Assembly (NCBI RefSeq): GCF_039523035.1
Contig: NZ_BAAAEN010000018.1
Location: forward strand, 1 to 64,000
Direction: 5' to 3'
From: Pigmentiphaga daeguensis
GTDB taxonomy: Bacteria > Pseudomonadota > Gammaproteobacteria > Burkholderiales > Burkholderiaceae_B
Length of the DNA: 64,000 nt
Each line of letters opens with the position of its first letter. The stretch's first letter is position 1. The notes under the pieces are model-generated. The model was not told the DNA's origin. It made no database searches and saw only the letters and a program-made list of their open reading frames with translations. The translations under genes were made by a program, and so were the position numbers. Positions 33,280-42,701 of this stretch are shown here, in pieces.

Positions 33280-34406
33280 GCGAGCACTTCCCTTGCAGAC
33301 TCGGCGGCGGACGCTTCCAGCGTCGCCTCCGGAAAATAGACGGTGCCGGCGTACAGGCGCCGGGCGGTGCGAAGCAGGCTGGCCGATCGGATCTCGATGC
33401 CGGCGGCGCCCTGGCTCGCGTCGATCCCCACGCGCAGCGTACCCGCGGGGTGCTCGATGGCGACCTCGCCCGCCTCGGCCCGATCGGCGATCCGCGCGGC
33501 GACGGACCCCGGCACCTGCACGGCCGCCGCCAGGCACACCGCGCCGGTCACGGCGAACGAGGTATGGCAGGTGTAGGGCATGAAGTACCGGGCATTGATC
33601 GTACCGCCCCCCACGGGCCGCGCCACGGTCACCAGCTTGGGCATCTCCAGCCGCGACACGTCGCCCAGCCCCATGGCTCGGCCGGCCGCGCAACGCACGC
33701 GCTCGACACGAGCCAGCAGATCGTCGCGGGCATTGATCTCGTCGGCAGTCTCGTAGCCCGTCATCCCCAGCTCGGCGGCCTCGACGATGGCCATGGGCAC
33801 GGCCGCGTCCACGCAGCTGACGCGCACGCCTTCCAGGGTCTCGACGGCCTGGCCGGTGGGCAGCAGCTTGCCGGTCTTGGCGCCGGCCACGTCGCAGAAG
33901 CGCAGCCACACCGGCGCGGCGGTGCCAGCCACGCCGTCGATGGCCGCCTCGCCCGCATAGACGGCGCGGCCGGCCCGGGTTCGCACGGTGGCGACGATGC
34001 GCTTGCCCGTGTTGACATTGAAGATGGCCACGTCGGTGGAGGCCCCCGCGGCGGCCTTCACCAGGCCTTCGTCGATGGCGAACGGGCCGACCGCGGCCAG
34101 CATGTTGCCGCAGTTCACCGAATAATCGATGGTGTTCTTGTGGACGCAGATCTGGGCGAACAGATAGTCCACGTCCACGCCCGGCCGGGCGCTGCGCGAG
34201 ATGATCGCGACCTTGTTGGTAAGCGAATCGATGCCGCCTATGCCGTCTATCCGCCTCGGCTCCAGGGCCCCCATCAGCCTGAGCAGCGCGGCGTCGCGCC
34301 GCGCGCCGGCCGGCGGCAGGTCCTCCGCCAGGAAAAACGGCCCTTTGGACGTACCGCCGCGCATCAGTACGCAGCGCAGCCCCAGTTGATCGGAAAATGT
34401 CTGCAT
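33276..34406 (-). CDS. PrpF family isomerase (4-oxalomesaconate tautomerase-like)
   Basis: A 376-residue protein from the ATG at 34406. The family signature VLMRGGTSKGPFF is near the N-terminus, followed by GIGGIDSLTNKVAI, a proton-transfer Cys in SVNCGNMLAAVGP, and FMPYTCHTSFAVTGAVCLAA. PrpF/GalD proteins catalyse allylic isomerisation of aconitate-type acids or tautomerise 4-oxalomesaconate in gallate and protocatechuate routes. The frame continues to 34532 but GGAGGA before 34406 decides the start. It is divergent from an amidase gene. Confidence 0.88.
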   Translation of the reverse strand: MQTFSDQLGLRCVLMRGGTSKGPFFLAEDLPPAGARRDAALLRLMGALEPRRIDGIGGIDSLTNKVAIISRSARPGVDVDYLFAQICVHKNTIDYSVNCGNMLAAVGPFAIDEGLVKAAAGASTDVAIFNVNTGKRIVATVRTRAGRAVYAGEAAIDGVAGTAAPVWLRFCDVAGAKTGKLLPTGQAVETLEGVRVSCVDAAVPMAIVEAAELGMTGYETADEINARDDLLARVERVRCAAGRAMGLGDVSRLEMPKLVTVARPVGGGTINARYFMPYTCHTSFAVTGAVCLAAAVQVPGSVAARIADRAEAGEVAIEHPAGTLRVGIDASQGAAGIEIRSASLLRTARRLYAGTVYFPEATLEASAAESAREVLA

Positions 34407-34530
34407 GGCTTTCCTCCTTGCGGGGCAAGTCTGGGCCGTCCGGCCCGAGCGGGCAAACGACGAATCGGCGCGGGGGGCGCGAAAAAAATTCAGGTCTCTG
34501 CGGACACCGTCCCGCCGCATACTGGCGGCC

Positions 34531-35856
34531 ATGCGACACCTGGACTATTCCCGACTATCGGCGGGCGAGATCGCCGCCCGCCTGCGTGACAACCTCCTGC
34601 TGCCGGCCGACGTCGCCCGCGGCGTGATCGAGCAGCACGCGCGGCTGGAACCGGCCCTGGAGGCCTGGAGCTGGTTCCAGCCGCGCGAGGTCGAGCGCGC
34701 CTACCGCGACGGCCCGGCGTTCACCGATCCGCGCCCGAGCCTGCTGGGCGTCCCCGTGGGCGTGAAGGACATCATCGACGTGGCGGGCATGCCGACCGGG
34801 CTCGGTCTGCCCGGCGCGGCCGCCCCCGCGTCCCGCCATGCGGCCTGCGTCGAGCTGCTGCGCGCGGCGGGCGCGGTACCGGTCGGCAAGACCGTCACCG
34901 CCGAGTTGGCCTTCTCGCATCCGGGTCCGACGCGCAATCCTCATGCGCCCGGCCACACGCCCGGCGGGTCGTCCAGCGGCTCGGCGGCCGCGGTCGCCGC
35001 TGGCATGGTGCCCCTGGCGCTGGGCACGCAGACGGGCGGCTCGGTCATACGACCGGCCGCCTACTGCGGCGTGGTTGGCATCAAGACCTCGCTGAACGCG
35101 GTCCCCACGGCCGGCGTCGCTCCGGTGGCCGGCAGCCTGGATTGCCTGGGCTGGTTCACACGTTCCGTGGCGGACGCCATCCTGGCCGCGAGCGTCCTGC
35201 TTCCCTGGCGGGACCTCGCACCCCTTGCTCCCGGGCACCGGCTGCGCATCTGGATGCTGGACGCCACGGAACTGGGGCCGCTGGCTCCTGAAGCGCGGCA
35301 GGCGCTGGACGATGCGTCCGCCGCGATGCGCGAGGCGGGCTGCGCCGTCGTCGAGGCGCCCCTGCCCGGCCTCCTGCCCGCGCTGGCCGAATGCCACCGC
35401 CGCATCATGCTGCACGAGCTGGCCCGCTCGCTGCTGCCCATCCTCAACGCGCGTCGCCACGAGTTGAGCGCCGTCATGCTGGCGGCGATCGAGGCGGGAC
35501 AGGCCATCACGGCCAGTCACTACCAGGAGGCCCGGGACCGGGTGCGGAACGCGCGCGCCACGCTTGCCGCCCACATGCGGGACGTGGACCTCATCCTGAC
35601 TCCCAGCGCGGCGGGCGCTGCACCGGCGGGCCTGCACCATACCGGCGAATCGACCTTCAACCGGATCTGGTCGGTGCTCGGCTGGCCCGCTATCCACCTG
35701 CCGACGGCCTGGTCCGCGCGCGGCCTGCCGGTGGGCGTGCAACTCGTGGGCAGCCCCGGGGAAGATGAGGCGCTGCTGCGGCGCGCCGAGGCCATCCACC
35801 CCGTGATAGACCGGCGCGGACCGGTACCGCGCGGCCAGGCACCGATGGCACAATAA
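34531..35856 (+). CDS. Amidase signature family hydrolase
   Basis: A 441-residue amidase from the ATG at 34531 (MRHLDYSRLSAGEIAAR). The Ser-cisSer-Lys triad is visible: Lys in VGVKDIIDV, the glycine/serine-rich TPGGSSSGSAAAVAAG, and the catalytic region LGTQTGGSVIRPAAY. Members hydrolyse amides, ureas or carbamates. It is divergent from the PrpF gene across 124 bases, so they may share control. Substrate unknown. Confidence 0.88.
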   Translation: MRHLDYSRLSAGEIAARLRDNLLLPADVARGVIEQHARLEPALEAWSWFQPREVERAYRDGPAFTDPRPSLLGVPVGVKDIIDVAGMPTGLGLPGAAAPASRHAACVELLRAAGAVPVGKTVTAELAFSHPGPTRNPHAPGHTPGGSSSGSAAAVAAGMVPLALGTQTGGSVIRPAAYCGVVGIKTSLNAVPTAGVAPVAGSLDCLGWFTRSVADAILAASVLLPWRDLAPLAPGHRLRIWMLDATELGPLAPEARQALDDASAAMREAGCAVVEAPLPGLLPALAECHRRIMLHELARSLLPILNARRHELSAVMLAAIEAGQAITASHYQEARDRVRNARATLAAHMRDVDLILTPSAAGAAPAGLHHTGESTFNRIWSVLGWPAIHLPTAWSARGLPVGVQLVGSPGEDEALLRRAEAIHPVIDRRGPVPRGQAPMAQ

Positions 35857-35886
35857 CCATTCTCCCGCTTCCTCGGTGGCTGCCCC

Positions 35887-36570
35887 ATGCCCAACCCAAG
35901 CAAGATCCGCGTCTGGGACCTTCCCACCCGCCTCTTCCACTGGCTGCTCGTCATCTGTGTGGCCGGGGCCTTCGCCACCATCAAGGCCGGCGGCCTGTGG
36001 ACGGAATACCACCTGCTGTTCGGCTACGCGGTGCTGGGGCTGATCCTGTTCCGCATCGTCTGGGGATTCGTGGGCAGCAGCCATGCCCGCTTCGCGCGCT
36101 TCGTGCGCGGGCCGCGCGCCATCGCCGCCTACCTGGGGGGCACCATGCCGCGCACGCCCGGCCACAATCCGCTGGGCGCGCTGTCGGTGGTGGCCATGAT
36201 CCTGCTGCTGGGCTACCAGGCCGTCACGGGGCTGTTCGCCAACGACGACATCTTCACGGAAGGGCCGCTGGCGGGCCTGGTCGGCAAGGACTGGTCGGAC
36301 CGGCTGACCGGGCTGCACAAGCTCGATGAGCTGCCCATCCTGATCCTGGTCGGGCTGCACCTCCTGGCGATCATCTGGTATCGGGTCGCGAAGAAGCAGA
36401 AGCTGACCCGCGCCATGGTGACCGGCGATGCTCCGGCCGAGGAATTCACCGCTGGCGCCGACTCCGCGCGGGATACGGCGGGCACCCGCCTGCTGGCGCT
36501 GGTCATCGCGGCCGTGGTCGCCGCGGTGGTCTACGGCATCGTGTCGCTGCGGCCCGCCGCCATGTTCTGA
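35887..36570 (+). CDS. Cytochrome b561 family protein
   Basis: A 227-residue inner-membrane di-haem cytochrome b. It begins KIRVWDLPTRLFHWLLV, with further His ligands in EYHLLFGYAVLG and VGLHLLAIIWY. Four main membrane helices are followed by a C-terminal extra helix (LALVIAAVVAAVVYGIV). Such proteins pair with soluble c-type cytochromes; a cytochrome c' gene lies 1.7 kb away. Confidence 0.88.
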   Translation: MPNPSKIRVWDLPTRLFHWLLVICVAGAFATIKAGGLWTEYHLLFGYAVLGLILFRIVWGFVGSSHARFARFVRGPRAIAAYLGGTMPRTPGHNPLGALSVVAMILLLGYQAVTGLFANDDIFTEGPLAGLVGKDWSDRLTGLHKLDELPILILVGLHLLAIIWYRVAKKQKLTRAMVTGDAPAEEFTAGADSARDTAGTRLLALVIAAVVAAVVYGIVSLRPAAMF

Positions 36571-36590
36571 TCCGTCTCGGGCCGTGCCGG

Positions 36591-38111
36591 TCAGCGGCCG
36601 CCGTGATGACCGCCGCCTCCGCCGCCGGCCATGCCCACGCTGCCGCCCCCACGGCCTTCCCCGCCACGGCCTTCACCGCCATGGAAGCCGCCGCCCCCGC
36701 GGCCGAACTCGCGTCCACCGCCGAACTCGCGGCCGCCCTGCGGACCGCTCCAGCCCCGGCCCGCTCCGGGGCCAGCCTGAACTCCGCCGCCTTCGCCACG
36801 GCCACCGGCCCATTCCCGGCCGCCGGACGGACGCGAGGGCATGCCCGCGGCGCCGCGCGGGCCGTCCTGGCCCGGACGCGACGCCTGGGGCCCCTGCCCG
36901 CGCCCACCCTCGGCTCCCGGCATCCCCGCACCGCCACCGGGCATGCGGCCCGGCATCGCGCCCGGGTTACCCGTCTCGCGGCCGCGGCCGCCATCGGCCC
37001 TGGGGCCGCTTCCCTGTCCATCGAAACGGCTGCCGGGCGTGCCGCGGTCGCCCGCCGCTCCCGGCCGCCCGCCATCGAAACGGCTACCGTGGCCACCGTC
37101 GAACCGGCTGCCGTGGCCTCCGTCGAAGCGGCTGCCGAAATCCCTGCCGGGATCGCGCAGCGACGCGCGGTCGATATTGGGCAGGTCGCGCCGCCAGGCA
37201 TCGGCACGTGCGCGGTACGCCTCGCGCGCGGCGAAATGTCTGGCCGGATCGCCGCCGTAGAACTGGCGGCCGCGCCCGGGATCACCGTAGCCGACGTTGC
37301 GGCGGTGGTAGGGATCGTGCTGCCAGTCGACGTGGCTGAAGCGTGTGCGGTTGAAGTTGTTGTAGTTGTAGATGTTGACGACGTTGACCCGGTGCGAGTG
37401 CCAGTCGTAGCCGCCCCACAGCGCGTGCCCGATGAACAGGCCCACGCCGAACGAGAACACGACGCCGGCGGCCACGTAGCCGGGCGGGTACCAGTAGAAC
37501 GGCGTGTAGGCCGGATACAGCCAGGGCCCGTAGACGACCGTGGGGTTATAGACCGGCACATACACCACGTCCGGCCGCGCGGGCTCGATGCGGATGACCG
37601 TGGTGCCGCCCGAGGACGGCACGGTGGTGACCGTCTGCTCCGGCCCGGAGGTCAGGTTGCCGGCCGCCTGGGCCCGCGACCGCAGCACCTGGACCTGGTC
37701 CATCAGCGCATCCTGTTGCGACAGGAAGACGTCGCCCAGGCGCGTGGTCCAGCTCAGGCGTTCGTTCATCATGTCCAGCACGTTGGGGAAGGCGACCAGC
37801 GACTTGACGCTGGGATCCCAGTCCTGGTTCTGCATCGCGCCTTCCAGGTCCGCGCCCGTCACGTTGGGATGGTCCTTCTGCCAGCGGGCAGCCTCGACCA
37901 CTTCCAGCGGATAGGTGGAGGCCATCAGGATCTGCGACAGCAGCGCGTCGGGATACAGCGCGATGGGCGCGACCAGTTGCTCCAGCTCCGCGGGTTGCGC
38001 GACGCCGTTGCGGGTCGATGCCGTGGTCTGGGCCGCGACGGGAACCGGCAGGCCGGCCACGGTGGAAAAGGCGGCGGCCATGCACAAGACGATTTTCGAT
38101 ACGGAAGCCAT
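36591..38111 (-). CDS. DUF3300 domain protein with glycine-rich repeat tail
   Basis: A 506-residue secreted protein from the ATG at 38111, with a signal peptide ending near PVAAQ. The DUF3300 domain follows (residues about 35-260: APIALYPDALLSQILMASTYPLEVVEAARW, then VVYVPVYNPTVVYGPW). The remainder is low complexity and rich in Gly, Arg and Pro, with GSRFDGGH-type repeats. Function unknown; probably in the periplasm or at the surface. Confidence 0.82.
   Translation of the reverse strand: MASVSKIVLCMAAAFSTVAGLPVPVAAQTTASTRNGVAQPAELEQLVAPIALYPDALLSQILMASTYPLEVVEAARWQKDHPNVTGADLEGAMQNQDWDPSVKSLVAFPNVLDMMNERLSWTTRLGDVFLSQQDALMDQVQVLRSRAQAAGNLTSGPEQTVTTVPSSGGTTVIRIEPARPDVVYVPVYNPTVVYGPWLYPAYTPFYWYPPGYVAAGVVFSFGVGLFIGHALWGGYDWHSHRVNVVNIYNYNNFNRTRFSHVDWQHDPYHRRNVGYGDPGRGRQFYGGDPARHFAAREAYRARADAWRRDLPNIDRASLRDPGRDFGSRFDGGHGSRFDGGHGSRFDGGRPGAAGDRGTPGSRFDGQGSGPRADGGRGRETGNPGAMPGRMPGGGAGMPGAEGGRGQGPQASRPGQDGPRGAAGMPSRPSGGREWAGGRGEGGGVQAGPGAGRGWSGPQGGREFGGGREFGRGGGGFHGGEGRGGEGRGGGSVGMAGGGGGGHHGGR
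37065..37136 (-). repeat. In-frame 24-bp tandem repeat (GSRFDGGH units)
   Basis: Three consecutive 24-bp units encode GSRFDGGH, GSRFDGGH and GSRFDGGR in the DUF3300 protein, with a further degenerate copy nearby. Units differ by a few synonymous bases. Confidence 0.8.
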
Positions 38112-38163
38112 GACGGGCCCCCCATTTGGCGGAAATACACAGGTATTCGACCGCCGGAAAACG

Positions 38164-38192
38164 AAAAAAGCCAGGGTGGACCTGGCTTTTTT
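38164..38192 (-). terminator. Terminator after the cytochrome c' gene
   Basis: AAAAAAGCCAGG and CCTGGCTTTTTT pair across GTGGA, giving a hairpin with a T tail on either strand. It sits downstream of the - strand cytochrome c' gene and upstream of DUF3300. Confidence 0.85.
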
Positions 38193-38235
38193 TTGAAACA
38201 ACGGGCTTACAAGCCCTGAAACCTATTTCGATCGA

Positions 38236-38694
38236 TTACCGGTTCCGGAAATTGTCGTGACAGGCCTTGCAACTGGCGGCGGCCGCGCCGTACGCGGTCC
38301 GCACCTGGGCCAGATCGCCGGTGTCGGCCGCCGCCACCAGCTTGTCGATATCGCCGTGCAGACGCTCCTGGCCCTGCTTGAACCTGGCGTTGTCGGACCA
38401 GACCGCGGGCTTGGCGCCGCCGCCTTCGGTTCCCGGGCCGAATGCGCTCCACGGCAGTTTGGACATCATGGCCACGATGGCCACGTCGGCCTTCACCTGG
38501 GCCGGGTCGTAGGGCTGCTGGCCGCGCACGACCGGCGCGATGCGGCCGAAGTGGTTGGACATCACGGTAAGCGCCGACTGGCGATACTTGACGGCGTCCT
38601 CGGGCTTGGCGAACTGGGCGGCGGCGGTGGCGGGCAGCAGCATGGGGGCGGCAGCGATACAGGCGACGGACAGTACGCGCAAAAGTCTCTTCAT
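38236..38694 (-). CDS. Cytochrome c' (c556-type)
   Basis: A 152-residue periplasmic cytochrome from the ATG at 38694, with signal peptide ending near ATAAAQ. The four-helix bundle sequence ends in the haem site CKACHDNFRNR, as in cytochrome c'. It probably exchanges electrons with, or binds NO near, the membrane cytochrome b561 encoded nearby. Confidence 0.9.
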   Translation of the reverse strand: MKRLLRVLSVACIAAAPMLLPATAAAQFAKPEDAVKYRQSALTVMSNHFGRIAPVVRGQQPYDPAQVKADVAIVAMMSKLPWSAFGPGTEGGGAKPAVWSDNARFKQGQERLHGDIDKLVAAADTGDLAQVRTAYGAAAASCKACHDNFRNR

Positions 38695-38831
38695 CAGGGG
38701 CTCCTGGGTAGGACGGACGGGGGAGGGTCTACCGGACGATAGACCGGTCGGACAACGATTCCAACGTGTTCGATGCGCGCGGCGCGCCAGGGTTCCCGGG
38801 ATGTGGGCGCCGGCGCCCACATCCCGGCGGG

Positions 38832-40211
38832 CTACGACAGCTCGCGGGCGAGCTTGGCCGCCAGGCCGATGTAGTTGCGCGGGGTCATCGCCAGCAAACG
38901 GGCCTTGGGCTCGTCGGGCAGGTCCAGCCCCAGGATGAATTCGCGCAGCGCCTCTTCGCTGATGCCCTTGCCCCGGGTCAGCGCCTTCAATTGCTCGTAG
39001 GGCTGCGGCAAGCCATAGCGCCGCATGACGGTCTGCACGGGTTCGGCCAGCACTTCCCAGCAGGCGTCCAGGTCGGCGTCGATGGCCGCGCCGTTGATCT
39101 CCAGCTTGTCGAGCCCGCGCACGCAGGCGTCGTAGGCCACCAGGCAGTAGCCGAAGGCCACGCCCAGGTTGCGCAGCACGGTGGAGTCGGTCAGGTCGCG
39201 CTGCCAGCGGGAAACGGGCAGCTTGTCGGCCAGGTGGCGCAGCGTGGCGTTGGCGAGCCCCAGGTTGCCTTCGGAGTTCTCGAAGTCGATGGGGTTGACC
39301 TTGTGCGGCATGGTGGACGAGCCGATCTCGCCTTCCTTCAGGCGCTGCTTGAAATAGCCCAGCGCGATGTAGCCCCAGATGTCGCGGTTCACGTCGAGCA
39401 GGATCACGTTGGCCCGCGCCACGGCGTCGAACAGCGCGGCCATCCAGTCGTGCGGTTCGATCTGGATGGTGTGGCGGTTCTGCGTCAGGCCCAGGCCCTG
39501 GAGCACCTTGGCGCTGAAGGCTTCCCAGTCGATCTCGGGATAGGCGGACAGGTGGGCGTTGAAGTTGCCGGTGGCGCCGTTGAGCTTGGCCAGCGGCTCC
39601 ACGCGCTCGATCTCGGCGATGGCCCGGCCCAGGCGCGCCGCCATGTTGGCGAATTCCTTGCCCATGGTGGTGGGACTGGCGGGCTGGCCGTGGGTACGCG
39701 ACAGCAGCGGCTGGTCGGCATGCTGTTCGGCCAGGGCCGCCAGCTTGTCGTAGGCCTTGCGCAGCGCCGGCACGAGGGCCTGGTCGCGCGCGGCGCGCAG
39801 CATCAGCGCGTGCGAGGTGTTGTTGATGTCTTCCGACGTGCACGCGAAGTGGATGAACTCGGCCGCGGCGGACAGCTCGGCGTTGTCGGCCACTTTTTCC
39901 TTGAGCCAGTACTCCACCGCCTTCACGTCATGGTTGGTGGTGCGCTCGATGTCCTTGATGCGGGCGGCGTCGGATTCGGAGAATTCCGCCACCAGTTCCG
40001 CCAGCCGCTGGCGCGCGGCAACGGAGAAGGGTTGCAATTCGGGCAGTCCCGCGTCGGACAGCGCCACCAGCCACGCGACCTCGACCTGCACCCGGTGATG
40101 CATGAAGCCGGCTTCGGACAAGAGCGGGCGCAGGAGCGCGCCGCGGCTGGCATAGCGGCCGTCCAGCGGCGACAATGCATTGAGGGGGGTCAGCTGGTCG
40201 GAAGTCTTCAT
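38832..40211 (-). CDS. purB: Adenylosuccinate lyase PurB
   Basis: A 459-residue enzyme from the ATG at 40211, essential for two steps of purine synthesis (SAICAR and adenylosuccinate cleavage). It begins with the family pattern LTPLNALSPLDGRYA. It has HFACTSEDINNTSHALML, the catalytic His region LLSRTHGQPASPTTMGKE and the signature GSSTMPHKVNPIDFEN. Length agrees with E. coli PurB. It is divergent from the GST gene. Confidence 0.96.
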   Translation of the reverse strand: MKTSDQLTPLNALSPLDGRYASRGALLRPLLSEAGFMHHRVQVEVAWLVALSDAGLPELQPFSVAARQRLAELVAEFSESDAARIKDIERTTNHDVKAVEYWLKEKVADNAELSAAAEFIHFACTSEDINNTSHALMLRAARDQALVPALRKAYDKLAALAEQHADQPLLSRTHGQPASPTTMGKEFANMAARLGRAIAEIERVEPLAKLNGATGNFNAHLSAYPEIDWEAFSAKVLQGLGLTQNRHTIQIEPHDWMAALFDAVARANVILLDVNRDIWGYIALGYFKQRLKEGEIGSSTMPHKVNPIDFENSEGNLGLANATLRHLADKLPVSRWQRDLTDSTVLRNLGVAFGYCLVAYDACVRGLDKLEINGAAIDADLDACWEVLAEPVQTVMRRYGLPQPYEQLKALTRGKGISEEALREFILGLDLPDEPKARLLAMTPRNYIGLAAKLARELS

Positions 40212-40339
40212 AAGCGCTTGAAAGTAAAAAGAAATTGTAGCACCGCAGCATATCCGGGGACGGGTCCGGATGGTATACTCCGCGGCCCATCCATGCCCGC
40301 CGGCCGGCCCTGATTTTAGGACCACCCGGCTCTTGCTCT

Positions 40340-40954
40340 ATGAAACTTATCGGCTCGTTGGCCAGCCCCTTCGTCCGCAAAGTCCGCATCGTCCTGGCAG
40401 ACAAGAAACTCGACTACCAGTTCGAGCAGGAAAACGTGTGGGCGGCGGACACCCGCATCCAGGACTCCAACCCGCTGGGCAAGGTCCCCTGCCTGATCAT
40501 GGAGGACGGCGGCGCGGTCTTCGATTCCCGCGTCATCGTCGAGTACCTGGATACGATCACGCCCGTCTGCCGGCTGCTGCCCCCCTCGGGCCGCGAGCGC
40601 TCCGAGGTCAAGTGCTGGGAAGCCCTGGCCGACGGCCTGCTGGACGCCGCCGTGCTGATCCGCGCCGAATATACCCAGCGCCCCGAGGCGCTGCGCAGCG
40701 AGAGCTGGATCGCGCGCCAGCAGGGCAAGATCGACGCCGCCTTGGATGCCATGGAAACCGGCCTGGGCGAAAAGCCCTTCTGTGCCGGCAACAGCTACAC
40801 GCTGGCCGACGTCGCGGTGGGCTGCGCGCTGGGCTACCTGGACTTCCGCTACCCCGAGCGCGACTGGCGCGACGGCCATCCGAACCTGGCCCGCCTGGCC
40901 GAAAAACTGGCGCAGCGCCCTTCCTTCGCCGACACCGATCCGCGCCGGGGCTGA
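40340..40954 (+). CDS. Glutathione S-transferase family protein
   Basis: A 204-residue protein with the thioredoxin-like N-domain (MKLIGSLASPFVRKVRIVLA, catalytic Ser), cis-Pro region GKVPCLIMEDG with DSRVIVEYLD, and an all-helical C-domain (SYTLADVAVGCALGYLDFR). It resembles the YibF-like group. TATACT near 40272 is a possible -10. Confidence 0.9.
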   Translation: MKLIGSLASPFVRKVRIVLADKKLDYQFEQENVWAADTRIQDSNPLGKVPCLIMEDGGAVFDSRVIVEYLDTITPVCRLLPPSGRERSEVKCWEALADGLLDAAVLIRAEYTQRPEALRSESWIARQQGKIDAALDAMETGLGEKPFCAGNSYTLADVAVGCALGYLDFRYPERDWRDGHPNLARLAEKLAQRPSFADTDPRRG

Positions 40955-41015
40955 TCCCGGCCCGTCCGCTCCGCGCTGCTATGCTTGACTCCGTTGCAGC
41001 CCCAAGGAGTCTCGC

Positions 41016-42641
41016 ATGTCCTGGTTTGCCCCCCGATACACCACGTTATGGCTGGCCGTCCTGGGCACCGCGGGCTTCGGCCTGCTGGCCGCGGACGACG
41101 CGGACTGGGGCATCCCGGCGCTGATATTCGCGGCGCTGCTGGCGCTGGGTATCGTCGATCTCCTGCAGCGCAAGCACGCCATCCGCCGCAACTATCCCAT
41201 CCTGGGCAACCTGCGTTTCCTGTTCGAATTCATCCGTCCCGAACTGCGCCAGTACTTTTTCGAGGACGACACCAAGGCCGCGCCGTTCTCGCGCAACCAG
41301 CGCTCCATCGTCTACCAGCGCGCCAAGCAGGACATCGACAAGCGCCCGTTCGGCACCCAGGAAGACGTGTACGAACGCCGCTACGAATGGATCAACCACT
41401 CGATGGCCCCGGTGCACATCGAGAACTTCGATTTCCGCGTGGCGGTGGGCGGACCGGACTGTACCCAGCCCTACAGCGCCTCGATCTTCAACATCTCGGC
41501 CATGAGCTTCGGCGCGCTGTCCGCCAACGCGGTGACGGCGCTCAACACCGGCGCCCGCAAGGGCAATTTCGCGCACGACACCGGCGAAGGCGGCATCAGC
41601 CGCTACCACCGCGCGCCGGGCGGCGACCTGGTCTGGAACATCGGCTCCGGCTACTTCGGCTGCCGCGACGCGGACGGCAGCTTCAGCGAGGAAGCCTTCG
41701 TGGCCAACGCCACCTCGCCGCAGGTGCGCATGATAGAAATCAAGCTGTCACAAGGCGCCAAGCCGGGCCATGGCGGCATCCTGCCGGGCGCCAAGGTCAC
41801 GCCCGAGATCGCCGAGGCGCGGGGCGTGCTGGTGGGCGTGGACTGTAATTCTCCCTCGCGCCACGGCGCCTTCTCCACGCCCATCGGCCTGATGCAATTC
41901 GTGGCGCGCCTGCGCCGGCTCTCGGGCGGCAAGCCCGTGGGCTTCAAGCTGTGCGTGGGCCATCCCTGGGAATGGTTCGCCATCGTCAAGGCCATGCTGC
42001 AAACCGGCATCACGCCCGACTTCATCGTGGTGGACGGCGCCGAAGGCGGAACCGGCGCGGCGCCCGTGGAATTCACCGACCACGTCGGCGTGCCGCTGCA
42101 GGACGGCCTCCTGCTGGTCCACAACACCCTGGTCGGCGTGAACCTGCGCGACCGGATACGCATAGGCGCCTCGGGCAAGATCATCACCGCCTTCGACATC
42201 GCGCGCACGCTGGCGCTGGGCGCCGACTGGTGCAACAGCGCGCGGGGCTTCATGTTCTCGCTGGGTTGCATCCAGGCCCAGGCCTGCCATACCGACCGGT
42301 GCCCCACGGGCGTCACCACGCAGGATCCGCTGCGGCAACAGGCGCTGGTGGTGCCGGACAAGGCCGAGCGGGTCTACAACTTCCACCGCAACACCCTGCG
42401 CGCCCTGAGCGAACTGGTGTCGGCCGCGGGCCTGGACCATCCATCCAAGCTGAGCGCCGAGCACATCGTGCGCCGGATATCGGGCAACGAAGTCAAGCTG
42501 CTGGCCAGCCTCTTTCCCTTCCTGAAGCGCGGCGAGCTGCTGGCCGGCACGCCGCCCTACGAGGTCTACCGGAAATACTGGCCCATGGCCCAGGCCGAGT
42601 CCTTCGAGGCCATGCTGCCCCAGACCCAGGCCGCTTCCTGA
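41016..42641 (+). CDS. FMN-binding glutamate synthase family protein
   Basis: A 541-residue protein with two N-terminal membrane helices (TTLWLAVLGTAGFGLLAADD and ALIFAALLALGIVDLL), then a glutamate-synthase-like FMN barrel. It includes ISAMSFGALSANAV, KPGHGGILPGAKVT, DFIVVDGAEGGTGAAPVEF and the cysteines of LGCIQAQACHTDRCPTGV that could hold an iron-sulfur cluster. It lacks the amidotransferase domain, so it is not a complete glutamate synthase. Physiological role uncertain. Confidence 0.88.
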   Translation: MSWFAPRYTTLWLAVLGTAGFGLLAADDADWGIPALIFAALLALGIVDLLQRKHAIRRNYPILGNLRFLFEFIRPELRQYFFEDDTKAAPFSRNQRSIVYQRAKQDIDKRPFGTQEDVYERRYEWINHSMAPVHIENFDFRVAVGGPDCTQPYSASIFNISAMSFGALSANAVTALNTGARKGNFAHDTGEGGISRYHRAPGGDLVWNIGSGYFGCRDADGSFSEEAFVANATSPQVRMIEIKLSQGAKPGHGGILPGAKVTPEIAEARGVLVGVDCNSPSRHGAFSTPIGLMQFVARLRRLSGGKPVGFKLCVGHPWEWFAIVKAMLQTGITPDFIVVDGAEGGTGAAPVEFTDHVGVPLQDGLLLVHNTLVGVNLRDRIRIGASGKIITAFDIARTLALGADWCNSARGFMFSLGCIQAQACHTDRCPTGVTTQDPLRQQALVVPDKAERVYNFHRNTLRALSELVSAAGLDHPSKLSAEHIVRRISGNEVKLLASLFPFLKRGELLAGTPPYEVYRKYWPMAQAESFEAMLPQTQAAS

Positions 42642-42701
42642 CCGCGGCCGCCTACCCCTCGCTCCCCTTCCGGCCGCCCGGCAGGAAGGCAGCGACGGAT
42701 A

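Noticed and set aside
34407..34532. N-terminal extension of the PrpF-family gene
   Set aside because: The extra residues are Arg-rich, precede the family start, and GGAGGA lies directly before the inner ATG.
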